From: Fulvimonas sp. R45
GTDB taxonomy: Bacteria; Pseudomonadota; Gammaproteobacteria; Xanthomonadales; Rhodanobacteraceae
Length of the DNA: 64,000 bases
Reading direction: 5' to 3'
NCBI RefSeq assembly: GCF_030504985.1
Contig: NZ_JASERU010000007.1
Location: forward strand, 124,001 to 188,000
The first letter of the stretch is position 1; each line of letters begins with the position of its first letter. Under the pieces are notes generated by a model. It was given only the letters and a program-made list of their open reading frames with translations. It searched no databases and was not told where the DNA came from. A program made the position numbers and the translations under genes. This document shows positions 63,218-64,000 of the stretch, one piece after another.

Positions 63218-63308
63218 GCGTACATGATAGGGCAGCGGAGGCACCGGCTTCCCGGCTCGTCAGCGAACCTCGGTCTGCGCCCACTGCTTTCCTGCCGCTG
63301 GATGCGCT

Positions 63309-63333
63309 CCTCCCCCTGCGTGCAGGGGAGGGA
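63309..63333. repeat. Single REP unit of the second family
   Basis: CCTCCCCCTGCGTGCAGGGG ending in AGGGA matches the ends of the element at 60951-61050. It stands alone, between dinG and the SDR gene, with CTTCCCCTTCGGGGGCAG following as a smaller hairpin. Confidence 0.7.
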
Positions 63334-63469
63334 GTTGCCTCGCTTCCCCTTCGGGGGCAGACGGCAGTCTTTGTCCACACGCCTGTTTGCCGATCTTCGG
63401 TGCAAGCGCCTGACCGGCATCAACACCTATTCCGGACAGCAGTGCGCCTGCGCCGGAATGGCGGGCGGG

Positions 63470-64000
63470 TCACACCGACAGCGTGCGCCCCCCGTCCACC
63501 GGCAGGATCTGCCCGGTGACGAACGGCGCGTCGCGCAGCAGCCACAACACCGCGCCGGCGACATCCTCCGGCGAGCCGGTGCGTTGCAGCGGCGTGCGCG
63601 CCAGCAGCGCGGCCTGGTCGGCATACGGCTTGCCGTCGCCGGGCCACAGCACCGCGCCGGGGGCCACGCCGTTGACGCGCACCTCGGGTGCCAGGTCCAG
63701 CGCCAGCGCGCGCGTCATCGCCGCCAGCGCGGCCTTGGCCATGCAGTAGACCGGATGGCCGGCGAGCGGGCGCGCGGCGTAGATGTCCACCAGGTTCACG
63801 ATGCCGCCGCGCGCCGCGCGCAGCGCCGGCGCGGCGGCCTGGGCGAGGAAGAACGGGGCGCGCGCGTTGGCGGCGAACAGGTCGTCCCATTGCGCCTGGG
63901 TGGCCTGGCCCAGCGGGGTGGGATAGAACGCCGAGGCGTTGTTGACCAGCGCGTCGAGCCGACCGGCCTGCGCCAGCAGGGTGTCCATCAGCGCCGCGGG
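63470..64000 (-). CDS. SDR oxidoreductase, pteridine reductase-like (5' end cut by window)
   Basis: The C-terminal 176 residues of a short-chain dehydrogenase; the nucleotide-binding N-terminus lies beyond the window. Seen are LDALVNNASAFYPTPLG, the catalytic YxxxK in VYCMAKAAL, VRVNGVAPGAVLWP and the end VDGGRTLSV. The NNASAFYPTPLG block and VDIYAARP resemble pteridine reductases (PTR1/FolM), which reduce pterins or dihydrofolate. Confident for family, less for substrate. Confidence 0.88.
   Translation of the reverse strand, partial: PAALMDTLLAQAGRLDALVNNASAFYPTPLGQATQAQWDDLFAANARAPFFLAQAAAPALRAARGGIVNLVDIYAARPLAGHPVYCMAKAALAAMTRALALDLAPEVRVNGVAPGAVLWPGDGKPYADQAALLARTPLQRTGSPEDVAGAVLWLLRDAPFVTGQILPVDGGRTLSV

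Overview
The window is about 64 kb of very GC-rich DNA with tightly packed genes, many joined by 4-nt ATGA stop/start overlaps. The order of the type II secretion genes (gspE-F-G-H-I-J-K-L-M-N-D, with a GspL/GspN pair of the Xanthomonas Xps kind), the number of TonB-dependent receptors, candidate Clp-type TGTGA-N6-TCACA sites and REP-like palindromes all point to a gammaproteobacterium of the Xanthomonadales/Lysobacterales, probably Rhodanobacteraceae (Rhodanobacter, Dyella, Frateuria or a relative). The genus is an inference. No rRNA, tRNA, CRISPR array, prophage or transposase was seen.

Layout. 0-6 kb: the end of a GH3 glycosidase, a LysR regulator, a NYN-domain protein, a secreted methyltransferase-like protein, RluE and TatD. 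6-17 kb: a complete 11-gene T2SS operon. 17-21.5 kb: the helicase HrpB, with repeats inserted in frame, a SIMPL protein and an ArsR-type regulator. 22-30.6 kb: a secreted sedolisin (S53) protease, then a FecI-FecR-FecA-type cell-surface signalling module and a small secreted PraB-like protein. 30.7-33.3 kb: a YadG/YadH-like ABC transporter opposite a flavodoxin/ferredoxin reductase. 33.7-39.4 kb: a chaperone-usher fimbrial operon on the minus strand (pilin, chaperone, usher, adhesin), meeting a small fimbrial-like gene tail to tail. 40-46.4 kb: an operon behind twin palindromic operators, with two alpha/beta hydrolases, three related small membrane proteins, a CylR2-like 64-aa repressor and a Nat-type ABC exporter. 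46.4-53.4 kb: HemH with a hydrolase, a Ysc84-like protein, TatABC, an S41 protease and EnvC. 53.6-64 kb: a second TonB receptor, a two-domain methylglyoxal synthase, small housekeeping proteins (NRDE, GFA, YchJ, SHOCT, NnrU, HutD), DinG and a partial SDR.

How the parts fit together. T2SS and Tat together would export folded enzymes such as the sedolisin or the GH3 enzyme. The FecI/FecR/STN receptor set should sense an extracellular ligand and switch on its own receptor. The fimbrial locus supplies surface adhesion.

The most unusual items are: (1) repeat-derived coding sequence inside hrpB and in the leader peptides of gspG and gspH; (2) the CylR2-like operon with twin operators and three paralogous membrane proteins; (3) a methylglyoxal synthase made of two MGS domains, one of them degenerate; (4) a GspE ATPase without the usual tetracysteine motif.
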